From: an uncultured Leucobacter sp.
GTDB lineage: Bacteria > Actinomycetota > Actinomycetes > Actinomycetales > Microbacteriaceae
DNA length: 9,571 nt
NCBI GenBank assembly: GCA_937872275.1
Contig: CALMSE010000128.1
Location: 1 to 9,571 of the forward strand
Direction of reading: 5' to 3'
The number at the start of each line of letters is the position of its first letter. Position 1 is the stretch's first letter. The notes under the pieces were generated by a model. The model saw only the letters and a list, made by a program, of their open reading frames with translations, made no database searches and was not told the origin of the DNA. Shown here piece by piece: positions 1-6,484 of this stretch. Both the position numbers and the translations under genes were made by a program.

Positions 1-140
1 TCGCCCGGGCACGGCTCTTCGCGCGCGAGGTCCGCCGGGGCGCAGGGTGCCTGCCGAGGCCGCCATGCCGGCCTGCCGGCCGTCGCAGCGGCGGAGATCC
101 GCATTCGGGCCGACCGGATCTGGGGAGAGCGTCTGCCGGA

Positions 141-156
141 ATGCAGATCTCTGCAT
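141..156. repeat. 16-bp imperfect palindrome
   Basis: ATGCAGA (141-147) and TCTGCAT (150-156) are perfect inverted copies around a 2-nt centre (TC). A third TGCAG follows at 160-164. The compact dyad with no loop looks more like a protein-binding site than an RNA hairpin. It lies about 175 nt before the nearest start codon in the window, so it may serve a gene left of the window. The function is unknown. Confidence 0.4.
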
Positions 157-177
157 GAGTGCAGGCCGATCCGCTCG

Positions 178-207
178 CGAGCCCGAGACCGAGACCGAGC
201 CCGAGCC
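178..207. repeat. Hexanucleotide tandem repeat CGAG[AC]C x5
   Basis: Five consecutive 6-nt units read CGAGCC, CGAGAC, CGAGAC, CGAGCC, CGAGCC, followed by a degenerate CGAAAG. It is a simple-sequence repeat in non-coding DNA, with no recognisable function. Confidence 0.6.
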
Positions 208-267
208 CGAAAGCGCCCTGAAAATCACAGTTCGCTAACCGACCGTGCGATTTTCGCGAATCTCCAA

Positions 268-273
268 TATAGT
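268..273 (+). promoter_or_regulatory. Probable -10 element of the BKACE gene
   Basis: TATAGT fits the TANNNT form of actinobacterial -10 hexamers and sits in the first AT-rich stretch of the window. The predicted transcription start is near 280, leaving a leader of roughly 50 nt before the start at 330. No good -35 hexamer is visible 16-19 nt upstream, so the promoter may depend on an activator. The 19-bp shared element begins at its last base and would cover the start site. Confidence 0.45.
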
Positions 274-291
274 CATGATGAATATGTCCTT
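273..291. promoter_or_regulatory. Shared 19-bp candidate operator, copy 1
   Basis: This copy of TCATGATNAATATGTCNTT matches the copy at 8612-8630 at 17 of 19 positions. It lies 39-57 nt before the BKACE start codon, and the other copy lies 38-56 nt before the monooxygenase start. The core CATNNTSANNATG (274-286) is a partial dyad whose centre is one of the two bases that differ between copies, as expected for the central base of an odd-length operator. It overlaps the predicted transcription start, which suggests repression. The binding protein is inferred, not known; the GntR protein at 8701-9489 is the nearest candidate. Confidence 0.55.
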
Positions 292-298
292 TCAGGTG

Positions 299-308
299 GG
301 ATATATCC
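299..308. promoter_or_regulatory. Perfect 10-bp palindrome GGATATATCC
   Basis: GGATATATCC is self-complementary and lies just before the BKACE ribosome binding site. Its TATATCC half is repeated 19 nt away as TATGTCC (283-289) inside the shared operator. The same TATATCC heptamer occurs twice, 20 nt apart, before the FAH-family gene (7356-7362 and 7376-7382). It is probably part of the same regulatory system. Confidence 0.4.
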
Positions 309-329
309 GCGACGCGAGGAGGATCAAGG

Positions 330-1271
330 GTGATCTCGAGCAAGAAGGTCATTGTCTCGGCGGCGGTGACGGGTTCGGTGCACATCCCCTCGATGAGCGA
401 GTACCTGCCGGTCACCCCTGAGGAGATCGGCCAGGCCGCGATCGAGGCCGCGCACGCCGGGGCCGCGATCGTGCACCTGCACGCGCGCTACGACGACGGC
501 CGCCCCTCGCCCGAGCCCGAGACCTTCGCCCGCTTCTTGCCCCGCGTCGCGGCGGAGACCGACGCGGTGATCAACATCTCGACGGGCGGCGCGAGCTCGA
601 TGTCGATCGAGGACCGGCTCGCGGCCGCGACCGCCTTCAGCCCCGAGCTCGCCTCGCTCAACATGGGCACCATGAACTTCGTGTTCGCGGGGATCGCGGA
701 TCGCATCGCCGAGTACCGCTTCCCCTGGGAGCGCGACTACGTGCTGGCGAGCTACAGCAACCCCTTCACCAACACCTTCGACAAGATCGAGTACACCCTG
801 CGCGAGCTCGGCGAGGGCGGCGGCACCCGCTTCGAGTTCGAGTGCTACGACATCGGCCACCTCTACAACCTGGCCTACTTCGTCGATCGCGGCCTGGTGA
901 AGGCGCCGTTCCTCGTGCAGGGCGTCTTCGGCATCCTGGGCGGCATCGGCGCCGATATCGAGAACCTCGACCATATGGTGAAGATCGCCGACAAGCTGTT
1001 CGGCGACGACTACACCTTCTCGGCCTTCGCGGCCGGCCGCAACCAGATGGAGTTCACGACGCGCAGCGCCGAGCTGGGCGGCCATTCGCGCGTCGGCCTC
1101 GAGGACAACCTGTTCATCGCCAAGGGCGAGAAGGCGGTCTCGAGCGCGCAGCAGGTGGAGCGGCTCATCGCCGCCCTGAACGGTCTCGGCAGGGAGATCG
1201 CGACGCCCGACGAGGCGCGCGAGATGCTGCACCTCAAGGGCAGATCGGCGACGAAGATCCCGGTTTCCTGA
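330..1271 (+). CDS. Beta-keto acid cleavage enzyme (BKACE/DUF849 family)
   Basis: The 313-residue product belongs to the family of 3-keto-5-aminohexanoate cleavage enzyme (Kce). These cytoplasmic Zn enzymes condense a beta-keto acid with acetyl-CoA and release acetoacetate and a new CoA thioester. Visible family marks are the N-terminal AAVTGS with YLPVTPEEI, the metal-binding HLH pair (His49, His51 in IVHLHAR), INISTGG near 91-97, and a late RVGLEDN motif giving Arg254, Glu258 (third Zn ligand) and Asp259 (catalytic, by analogy with Kce). The length is normal for the family. The start is GTG: GAGGAGG at 316-322 ends 7 nt before it, and no better start lies nearby. It precedes the transporter genes by 123 nt but has its own promoter region, which shares an operator-like element with the distant monooxygenase gene. 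The family covers many substrates (aminohexanoate, dehydrocarnitine, beta-ketoadipate and others), so the substrate is not assigned. Confidence 0.9.
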   Translation: MISSKKVIVSAAVTGSVHIPSMSEYLPVTPEEIGQAAIEAAHAGAAIVHLHARYDDGRPSPEPETFARFLPRVAAETDAVINISTGGASSMSIEDRLAAATAFSPELASLNMGTMNFVFAGIADRIAEYRFPWERDYVLASYSNPFTNTFDKIEYTLRELGEGGGTRFEFECYDIGHLYNLAYFVDRGLVKAPFLVQGVFGILGGIGADIENLDHMVKIADKLFGDDYTFSAFAAGRNQMEFTTRSAELGGHSRVGLEDNLFIAKGEKAVSSAQQVERLIAALNGLGREIATPDEAREMLHLKGRSATKIPVS

Positions 1272-1291
1272 GCCCCGGGGGCCGTCCGGCT

Positions 1292-1347
1292 GCGTACGAG
1301 CTTGACAGGACCCGCCCCCTTCCGGTTATATTCATCAAGGCGTACGC
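1292..1347. promoter_or_regulatory. Paired GCGTACG sites flanking the transporter promoter
   Basis: GCGTACG at 1292-1298 ends 3 nt before the -35 hexamer. GCGTACGC at 1340-1347, a perfect 8-bp palindrome, covers the predicted transcription start and early leader. The centres are about 48 bp apart. Two identical CGTACG-centred sites bracketing a promoter suggest an operator pair for a dimeric regulator. CGTACG is not rare in GC-rich DNA, so chance is possible. Confidence 0.35.
1302..1332 (+). promoter_or_regulatory. Promoter of the ABC transporter operon
   Basis: A consensus -35 TTGACA (1302-1307) is followed after 18 nt by TTATAT (1326-1331) or after 19 nt by TATATT (1327-1332). The spacing is slightly longer than the ideal 17. 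The predicted start is near 1339, giving a leader of about 55 nt before the ATG at 1395. This is the best-matching plus-strand promoter in the window and implies that the transporter is transcribed independently of the BKACE gene. Confidence 0.65.
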
Positions 1348-1394
1348 ACACGATTGCACAACCCCCGCGCTCGCTCAACGAGGAGACAGAGTCC

Positions 1395-2897
1395 ATGCTC
1401 GACACGAACCCGCCCGCTTCGGATGCCAGCCCGTTGCTGCAGGTGAAGAACCTGACCCGCCGCTTCGGCGGCGTCGTCGCGCTCGACGACGTGAGCTTCG
1501 AGGTGGCAGACGGCGAGCGGCTCGCGGTCATCGGCCCGAACGGCGCGGGCAAGAGCACGCTGCTCAAGCTGATCGCGGGGCAGGATCGCCCGACCTTCGG
1601 CACCGTCTCGCTCGAGGGAGCGGGGCAGATCAGCGGCGGCACCCCGCGGCACATCACGCGCAGCGGGATCTCGCTCGCCCGTCAGGTGCCGCGCCCGCTG
1701 CGCTCGCTCACGGTGAGCGAGAACGTGTCCGTGGGCATTGCGGCCGCGGGGAGCCGCGGTCAGGGGCGCGCGCAGCAGCGCATCGACGAGATCCTCGAGT
1801 CGACCGGGCTCGCGGCGAAGGCCGGGCGGCCCGCGGGCTCGCTGCCGCTGCTGGACCTCAAGCGGCTCGAGGTGGCGCGCGCGCTCGCGAGCGCGCCGCG
1901 CCTGATCCTGCTCGACGAGGTCAGTGCGGGCCTCAGCGAGAGCGACCTCTCCGAGGTGATCGAGCTGATCCGCGGCATCGGCGAGCAGGGCACGGCCCTC
2001 GTCATCGTCGAGCACGTGCAGGAGGTCGTGAAGCAGCTCGCGCAACGGGTGATCGTGCTGAACTGGGGGCGCCTGTTCGCCGAGGGCACCCCGGAGAGCG
2101 TCTCGGACGACGAACGGGTGCGGGAGGTGTACTTCGGGGCCCGCGACGTCGACGCGATCGAGACGGTCCCGCGCGAGCGCCCGCAGATGTCGCCGGGCCA
2201 GGGCCTCGTGATGGAGGGCGTCGTCGTGAAGCGGGGCCAGCACCTCGCCCTGAACGGGGCGAGCCTCGAGGTGCCGAAGGGCTCGGTCACGGCCGTGCTC
2301 GGCCCGAACGGCGCCGGCAAGACGACGCTCTCGCAGTGCATCAGCGGGCTGCTGCCCGTCGCCGGCGGGCAGCTGCACTACGACGGCCGCGACATGCGGC
2401 GGGTGCCGGCGCACGCGCGGGCCGCAGCCGGCATCGCCCACTGCCAGGAGGGCCGCAAGCTCTTCCCCGGCCTCACCGTCGAGGAGAACCTCATGCTCGG
2501 CGCGTTCGGCAAACGCCGCGTCGAGCGGCAGGACCTGGCCGAGCTCGTGCTCGCCGACTTCCCGGTGCTGCACGAGCGCCGTGCGCAGATCGCGACCACG
2601 ATGTCGGGCGGACAGCAGCAGATGCTCGCCGTGGCCCGCGCCCTGATGTCGGAGCCGACGCTGCTCGTGCTCGACGAGCTGACCCTCGGCCTGTCGCCGA
2701 AGGCGGCCGACGAGATCTACGAGGTGCTCGAGCGCATCGCCGAGCGCGGCACGAGTCTGCTGCTGCTCGAGCAGAACGCCGAGCGGCCCACGAAGCTCGC
2801 CGACCACGTGTACGTGCTCTCGCACGGCAAGGTCGTCTTCTCCGGCTCGCCCGGTTCGCTCAGCCAGGAAGACCTCGTGGCGGCCTACCTCGGCTGA
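1395..2897 (+). CDS. Fused LivG-LivF-type ABC transporter ATPase
   Basis: One 500-residue chain carries two ABC ATPase domains that are separate LivG and LivF proteins in E. coli. It should energise import through LivH/LivM at the inner face of the membrane. Domain 1 has Walker A GPNGAGKST (47-55), Walker B ending Asp174-Glu175 and switch His207. Its signature region reads LPLLDLKR (150-157) instead of an LSGGQ- or YGQ-type motif. Domain 2 has Walker A GPNGAGKTT (303-311), a Q-loop in AHCQEGRKLFPGLT, a canonical MSGGQQQ signature (403-409), Walker B ending Asp427-Glu428, and Gln460 at the switch-His position, as in LivF proteins. A linker of roughly 25 residues near 245-275 joins the domains. 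The ATG is chosen because GAGGAG at 1380-1385 lies 9 nt upstream; the TTG at 1302 is the -35 hexamer. The next gene starts 76 nt downstream. Confidence 0.93.
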   Translation: MLDTNPPASDASPLLQVKNLTRRFGGVVALDDVSFEVADGERLAVIGPNGAGKSTLLKLIAGQDRPTFGTVSLEGAGQISGGTPRHITRSGISLARQVPRPLRSLTVSENVSVGIAAAGSRGQGRAQQRIDEILESTGLAAKAGRPAGSLPLLDLKRLEVARALASAPRLILLDEVSAGLSESDLSEVIELIRGIGEQGTALVIVEHVQEVVKQLAQRVIVLNWGRLFAEGTPESVSDDERVREVYFGARDVDAIETVPRERPQMSPGQGLVMEGVVVKRGQHLALNGASLEVPKGSVTAVLGPNGAGKTTLSQCISGLLPVAGGQLHYDGRDMRRVPAHARAAAGIAHCQEGRKLFPGLTVEENLMLGAFGKRRVERQDLAELVLADFPVLHERRAQIATTMSGGQQQMLAVARALMSEPTLLVLDELTLGLSPKAADEIYEVLERIAERGTSLLLLEQNAERPTKLADHVYVLSHGKVVFSGSPGSLSQEDLVAAYLG

Positions 2898-2973
2898 CGC
2901 GATCCCGGTGCTCGCACCGACCCCGAAATCCCAGACCACGTGCATGGATAGATCAACGAAGGAAAGGTTCACC

Positions 2974-4200
2974 ATGTTGAAGAGAACGATGATGATGGCC
3001 GGAGCGGCCGTCGCGGCACTGGCGCTCGCGGCATGCTCCGGCGGCGGTGGAGACGCCGGCGGCGACGGGGGCGGATCCGCCTCCGGCGAGGTGATCAAGA
3101 TCGGTGCGGCTCTGCCCATGACCGGTGGCCTCGCCTCCTTCGGCCCGATGATCGAGGCGGGCTACCAGCAGCTCGTCGACGACGTCAACGCCGAGGGCGG
3201 CATCGAGATCGACGGCCAGAGCCACCAGCTCGAGCTCGTCGTGCGCGACAGCGAGTCGGACTCGAACAAGGTCGCCGAGGCGACCCGCTCGCTCGTGCTC
3301 GACGACGGCGTCGTCGGACTCCTGGGCTCGGTGACCCCGCCGCTGCAGGTGCCCGCCTCGACCGTCGCCGAGGCCGAGCAGATCCCCTTCGTCGGCACGC
3401 TCACCCCGGTGCAGTCGTGGCTCGCGGGCAACACCGAGGGCTGGAACTACGCCTGGAACTTCTTCTTCGACGAGGACGAGATGACCGCCCTCCAGTACGA
3501 GGTCGCCGACCTCGCCGAGACGAACAAGAAGGTGGCCCTCTTCACCGACAATGCGGAGGACGGCACCGTCTTCAACGCGATGTGGTCGGAGAAGGCCGGT
3601 GAGTTCGGCTACGAGATCGCCTACAGCGCGACGTTCCCGATCGGCACCACCGACTTCACGCAGTACATCAACGAGCTGAAGGCCTCGGACGCCGACGTGC
3701 TCATGGCCCAGATGATCCCGCCGGACGCGATGGCGCTGTGGAAGCAGCTGAAGGCCGCCGACGTCGACCTGAAGGTCGCCTTCGCCGAGAAGGCCGCGAG
3801 CACGAGCGCCTGGCCCGGTGAGCTCGGCGAGATCGCCGAGGGCACGATGATCACCGACTGGTTCCTCCCCGGCGACCCCAAGGGCGAGGAGCTGCTCGAG
3901 CAGTTCTCGGCTCAGGTCGGCAAGAACCCCGAGGCCACGGCCGCGATCCTCGCCTACTCGGCCGCCCAGGTGCTGGTCGACGCCATCGAGCGCGCCGGTT
4001 CCACCGATCCCGCCGCGATCAACGACGAGATCGCCAAGACCTCGACCATGGTCCCCTCGGGCTACCAGATCGAGTTCGGCGACGACCACGCCTCGCGCAT
4101 CGCGCCCGTCTCGTCGCAGTGGGTCGGACCGGACACCCAGCAGATCTTCCCGCAGGTCGAGGGCATCTCGCTGGTCGTGCCGGTCGCCGGGCTGCAGTAG
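2974..4200 (+). CDS. Branched-chain-amino-acid-type solute-binding lipoprotein
   Basis: The 408-residue extracytoplasmic receptor belongs to the LivJ/LivK-like periplasmic-binding family and delivers the ligand to LivH/LivM. The N-terminus (MLKRTMMM, then an Ala/Leu/Val-rich core) ends in a lipobox LAAC with lipidated Cys21. A Gly/Ser/Asp-rich flexible linker follows to about residue 43, and the mature domain begins IKIGAALPMTGGLASFG, a typical first strand and helix of this family. The start at 2974 is set by the purine-rich GAAGGAAAGG (2958-2967) 6 nt upstream and by the signal peptide; the earlier in-frame GTG at 2908 would put 22 charged or polar residues ahead of it. Only a weak 5-bp hairpin (2906-2919) lies between the ATPase gene and this one. 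An 8-bp hairpin spans the stop codon. Liv-type receptors bind leucine, amides, urea, aromatic acids and more, so the ligand is not predictable here. Confidence 0.92.
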   Translation: MLKRTMMMAGAAVAALALAACSGGGGDAGGDGGGSASGEVIKIGAALPMTGGLASFGPMIEAGYQQLVDDVNAEGGIEIDGQSHQLELVVRDSESDSNKVAEATRSLVLDDGVVGLLGSVTPPLQVPASTVAEAEQIPFVGTLTPVQSWLAGNTEGWNYAWNFFFDEDEMTALQYEVADLAETNKKVALFTDNAEDGTVFNAMWSEKAGEFGYEIAYSATFPIGTTDFTQYINELKASDADVLMAQMIPPDAMALWKQLKAADVDLKVAFAEKAASTSAWPGELGEIAEGTMITDWFLPGDPKGEELLEQFSAQVGKNPEATAAILAYSAAQVLVDAIERAGSTDPAAINDEIAKTSTMVPSGYQIEFGDDHASRIAPVSSQWVGPDTQQIFPQVEGISLVVPVAGLQ

Positions 4201-4207
4201 CAGCCCG
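4188..4207 (+). promoter_or_regulatory. Intra-operon hairpin across the receptor stop codon
   Basis: CGGGCTGC (4188-4195) and GCAGCCCG (4200-4207) form a perfect 8-bp stem around the loop AGTA, which contains the first two bases of the TAG stop (4198-4200). No T-run follows, so it is a poor intrinsic terminator. Its place between receptor and permease suits a 3'-end stabiliser or partial attenuator that would make receptor mRNA outnumber permease mRNA. Confidence 0.45.
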
Positions 4208-4228
4208 CCGAGGATGTAGGAGAGAGAA

Positions 4229-5140
4229 ATGGTCGATGCCGGAGTGATCCTGTCGGGACTGCTGACGGGCACCCTGTACGCGCTGATCGGGCTGGGCCTG
4301 ACCCTGCTGTCCGGTGTGATGCGCCTGGTCAACCTCGCGCACGGGGAGCTCATGATGGTCGGGGCGTACCTCGCCTCGGTCGTGATGGGACTCTTCGGCG
4401 TCGACCCTCTCCTCACCCTCGTCATCGTGGTGCCGGTGGTGATGATCGTCGGCTACCCGCTGCAGCGCCACGTCTTCACCCGGCTGCTGCGGCGCAACGA
4501 GGAGGCTCCGATGGTCGCGACCTTCGGCCTGTCGCAGCTGATCATCGCGATCCTCGTGATCCTCTTCGGCGGCAACGTGCGCTCCCTGAGCGCGCCGTAC
4601 GCGACGCAGGGCATCGAGCTCTTGGGCACCACGGTGCGGGTCTCGAGCATCATCACCGCCGTCATCTCGGTCGTGCTCGTGGTCGCCACCTACCTCGTCG
4701 TGCAGCGCACGCAGTGGGGGGCCGCGCTGCGCGCCTCCGCGGTCGACCCGCAGACGGCGTCGACCATGGGCATCAACGTGGAGCGGGTCTACGCCCTGAC
4801 CTTCGCGGTCTCGGCCGCGTTCGCCGCGATCGCCGGCATCCTCGTCGGCATCGGCTTCGCGTACTCGCCGTCGTCCGGCGCGAAGTACATGCTCATCGGC
4901 TTCACCGTGGTCGTGCTCGGCGGCTTCGGCAGCGTCATGGGCACCCTCTGGGCGGGCCTCGGCATCGGCCTCATCGAGGCCGTGGGGGCCGCCGTCTTCG
5001 GCACCGAGTTCCGCGAGCTCGTCATCTACGTCACCTTCATCCTGATCCTCATCGTCGTGCCGCTCGTCGTGCGCGTCGTCAAACGCTCCCGCGAGGCCCA
5101 GGCCCAGCGGCGCATCCAGCTCGAGAGGAGTGCCGCATGA
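4229..5140 (+). CDS. livH: Branched-chain-amino-acid-type ABC permease LivH
   Basis: The 303-residue integral membrane protein has about eight hydrophobic segments and forms half of the channel with LivM. The LivH signature NLAHGELMMVGAY lies at 35-47, inside the early membrane region. The cytoplasmic loop that contacts the ATPase is the GGFGSVMGTLWAGLGIG stretch from about 231. The N-terminus (VDAGVILSGLLTGTLYALIGLGLTLL) is typical of the family. TAGGAGAGA just upstream supplies the ribosome binding site for the ATG at 4229, 28 nt after the receptor stop. The last 4 nt overlap the start of livM (ATGA), implying translational coupling. The charged C-terminal tail (KRSREAQAQRRIQLERS) should be cytoplasmic. 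The symbol denotes the family; leucine specificity is not implied. Confidence 0.93.
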   Translation: MVDAGVILSGLLTGTLYALIGLGLTLLSGVMRLVNLAHGELMMVGAYLASVVMGLFGVDPLLTLVIVVPVVMIVGYPLQRHVFTRLLRRNEEAPMVATFGLSQLIIAILVILFGGNVRSLSAPYATQGIELLGTTVRVSSIITAVISVVLVVATYLVVQRTQWGAALRASAVDPQTASTMGINVERVYALTFAVSAAFAAIAGILVGIGFAYSPSSGAKYMLIGFTVVVLGGFGSVMGTLWAGLGIGLIEAVGAAVFGTEFRELVIYVTFILILIVVPLVVRVVKRSREAQAQRRIQLERSAA

Positions 5141-6174
5141 ACGCGATCGCATCCTTCACCACCGGCGTCTCCCGCCGGGCGCCCGGCGCCTGGTCGTGGG
5201 CGGGGCTCATCGCGGGCGGCGTCATCGTCTTCCTGATCAGCTCCACGCTCAGCCCGCGCACGATGGACGTGCTCATCTCGCTCTTCATCTACATGGCCGG
5301 CGCGGTGGGCTGGAACATCATCGGCGGCATCGGCGGCCAGTTCTCGCTCGTGCACGCCGCCTTCGTGGGGGCCGGCGCCTACACCGCGATCATGGTCACC
5401 CGCGAACCGCTGGGGCTCAGCGCCCCGATGGCGATGCTCTTCGCGATCGTGGTGGGCGCGGTGCTCTCGCTCATCGTGGGCTCCTTCCTGTTCCTCCTCC
5501 GCGGCATCCTCTTCGCGATCGCGTCGCTCGCGGTGAGCATGGCGATCCTCGCCTGGATGACGATCTGGGAGTTCACGGGCGCCTCGCAGAACCTGAGCGG
5601 CGTGGGCAGCCTCGTCCCGCGGCGGCCCGAGCAGTTCACCTGGGCGGTCCTCGTGGTCGTCGTCGCGATCGGCATCTCGCTGCTCGTGCAGCACTCCCGC
5701 TACGGGCTGCGGCTGAAGTCGGTGCGCGACGACCAGGAGGTCGCCGACAGCCTCGGCGTCTCGCCGTTCTGGACGAAGCTGCGCGCGATGGTGATCTCGG
5801 GCGCCATCATGGGCGCCGTGGGCGCCCTCGTGGCCTGGCAGGTCGGCTCGGTCGAGCCCTTCTCGACCTTCAGCCTGAACTGGACGATCAACTTCATCGT
5901 GATGGCGGTCATCGGCGGCCTCGGCACCGTGTGGGGGCCCGCGATCGGCGCCGTGATCATCTACTACGGCCTCACCGTGCTGCTGCAGGGCTTCCCGTAC
6001 GTGAACCTCGTGGTCTCGGGACTGCTCATGATCGTGCTCATCACGCTGCTGCCCGGCGGTCTCATCGGCGGCGTGAAGCAGTTGTACGAGCGCCTCGCCG
6101 CGAGGCGGAAGGCGCAGCAGACGCCGCAGCAGACTCCGCAGCCGCCGCCCGCGGCCGCGGTTCCAGCGGGCTGA
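5137..6174 (+). CDS. livM: Branched-chain-amino-acid-type ABC permease LivM
   Basis: The 345-residue membrane protein is the second channel subunit. It shows the LivM hallmarks GGQFSLVHAAFVGAGAYTA (about 66-84), a loop with SRYGLRLKSVRDDQEVADSLGV that typically faces the ATPase, and GGLGTVWGPAIGA (about 260-272). The start is fixed by GAGAGGAG at 5123-5130, 6 nt upstream, and by the ATGA overlap with livH. The C-terminus after the last membrane segment is a Gln/Pro/Thr-rich tail (QQTPQQTPQPPP) encoded by a repetitive CAG/CCG stretch. It is likely disordered and not a usual part of LivM. This is the last gene of the transporter operon; a strong hairpin begins 9 nt after the stop. Confidence 0.93.
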   Translation: MNAIASFTTGVSRRAPGAWSWAGLIAGGVIVFLISSTLSPRTMDVLISLFIYMAGAVGWNIIGGIGGQFSLVHAAFVGAGAYTAIMVTREPLGLSAPMAMLFAIVVGAVLSLIVGSFLFLLRGILFAIASLAVSMAILAWMTIWEFTGASQNLSGVGSLVPRRPEQFTWAVLVVVVAIGISLLVQHSRYGLRLKSVRDDQEVADSLGVSPFWTKLRAMVISGAIMGAVGALVAWQVGSVEPFSTFSLNWTINFIVMAVIGGLGTVWGPAIGAVIIYYGLTVLLQGFPYVNLVVSGLLMIVLITLLPGGLIGGVKQLYERLAARRKAQQTPQQTPQPPPAAAVPAG

Positions 6175-6182
6175 GCCGGCGC

Positions 6183-6224
6183 AGAGCGGGGGTGGATCGG
6201 GGCGTGCCGATCCACCCCCGCTCT
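6183..6224 (+). terminator. Terminator of the transporter operon
   Basis: The arms at 6183-6200 and 6207-6224 (beginning AGAGCGGGGG and CCGATCCACC) are perfect reverse complements. They make an 18-bp stem with a 6-nt loop (GGCGTG), starting 9 nt after the livM stop. No T-run follows, as is common for actinobacterial hairpin terminators. As a perfect inverted repeat it could act on both strands. Confidence 0.85.
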
Positions 6225-6298
6225 CTCGCGCCCGCGCGCTTCCGCGGATTCTCGCCCGCACGCTTTCACCGCGCGCCGGGCCGCGCCGGTCGCGCGCC

Positions 6299-6333
6299 GT
6301 GCCTGGTGCCTCGTGCCTGGTGCCTCGTGCCTC
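6299..6333. repeat. 7-bp tandem repeat GTGCCT[GC] x5
   Basis: Five head-to-tail heptamers read GTGCCTG, GTGCCTC, GTGCCTG, GTGCCTC, GTGCCTC. The first four equal two copies of a 14-bp unit. A sixth degenerate unit (GCGCCGC) follows. The array is non-coding. Confidence 0.75.
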
Positions 6334-6374
6334 GCGCCGCGCCTCCCGCGTCCCCGAGCGCTCCCCGCGTCCCC

Positions 6375-6407
6375 GCTCGCTCCCCGCTCGCTCCCCGCTC
6401 GCTCCCC
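6375..6407. repeat. 11-bp tandem repeat GCTCGCTCCCC x3
   Basis: Three exact consecutive copies lie at 6375-6385, 6386-6396 and 6397-6407. Degenerate CGCTCCCCGCGTCCCC sequence leads into them, suggesting an older, longer array. The strand is almost purely pyrimidine plus G, with no A in the three copies. Confidence 0.8.
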
Positions 6408-6441
6408 CTGCGCCTACGCACCGGCGCCCGGTCTCAACGCC

Positions 6442-6473
6442 GAAGCCCCCCGGCCCGGAGGCCGAGGGGCTTT
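6442..6473 (-). terminator. Terminator of the FAH/monooxygenase operon
   Basis: AAGCCCC (6443-6449) pairs with GGGGCTT (6466-6472), and CGGCC (6451-6455) with GGCCG (6460-6464). One C/A mismatch interrupts the stem, and the loop is CGGA. The hairpin begins 12 nt after the FAH-family stop codon in the minus direction. The TTT on the plus-strand side suggests it also stops read-through from livM, so it is probably bidirectional. Confidence 0.75.
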
Positions 6474-6484
6474 CTGGCAGCGGT

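Larger units (their letters stand above)
1..240. other. Gene-free upstream stretch
   Basis: I find no credible gene here. The only open frame of any length (GTG at 47 to 238, 63 codons) has no ribosome binding site and ends in a repeat-derived run of Glu/Pro/Thr, so it is not called. The stretch holds GC-rich inverted sequence around 63-80 (GCCGGC CT GCCGGC), a 16-bp dyad at 141-156 and a hexanucleotide tandem repeat at 178-207. It may be the tail or regulatory region of a gene lying left of the window. Base composition turns sharply AT-rich after about 240, where the promoter of the next gene begins. Confidence 0.6.
6175..6484. other. Gene-free spacer between convergent operons
   Basis: These 310 nt separate the livM stop from the stop of the FAH-family gene. 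They contain the livM hairpin terminator, about 70 nt of GC-rich sequence with nothing recognisable, two tandem-repeat families (6299-6333 and 6375-6407) and the convergent terminator at 6442-6473. From about 6290 to 6410 the plus strand is strikingly C/T-rich with few A residues. Open frames through it are arginine/serine/proline-rich and have no ribosome binding site. Confidence 0.7.

Noticed and set aside
47..238. A 63-codon open frame beginning with GTG
   Set aside because: It has no ribosome binding site, an arginine/serine/glutamate-rich composition and a tail made by the CGAG[AC]C repeat. It is better explained as non-coding DNA.
1272..1283. GCCCCGGGGGC after the BKACE stop as a terminator
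   Set aside because: The inverted bases leave no loop and no T-run follows, so it cannot form a useful terminator hairpin.
1302..1394. An upstream TTG start for the fused ATPase, adding 31 residues
   Set aside because: The TTG is part of the TTGACA -35 hexamer. The ATG at 1395 has a good GAGGAG site, and homologous ATPases begin near the ATG.
2908..2973. An upstream GTG start for the binding protein
   Set aside because: It would place 22 polar or charged residues before the lipoprotein signal peptide; the ATG at 2974 has a strong ribosome binding site.
842..2980. A long plus-strand frame (712 codons) across the BKACE and ATPase genes, and similar long frames antisense to all the transporter genes
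   Set aside because: These are out-of-frame shadows typical of GC-rich DNA: they are dominated by Arg, Ala, Gly, Asp and His, have no family resemblance, and overlap genes with intact catalytic motifs.
2974..6174. Assigning leucine, isoleucine and valine as the transported substrates
   Set aside because: Liv-type systems carry many ligands and this one sits with catabolic enzymes; specificity cannot be read from the sequence by eye.
6299..6407. A CRISPR-like array
   Set aside because: The units are 7 and 11 bp, directly abutting, with no unique spacers and no cas genes.
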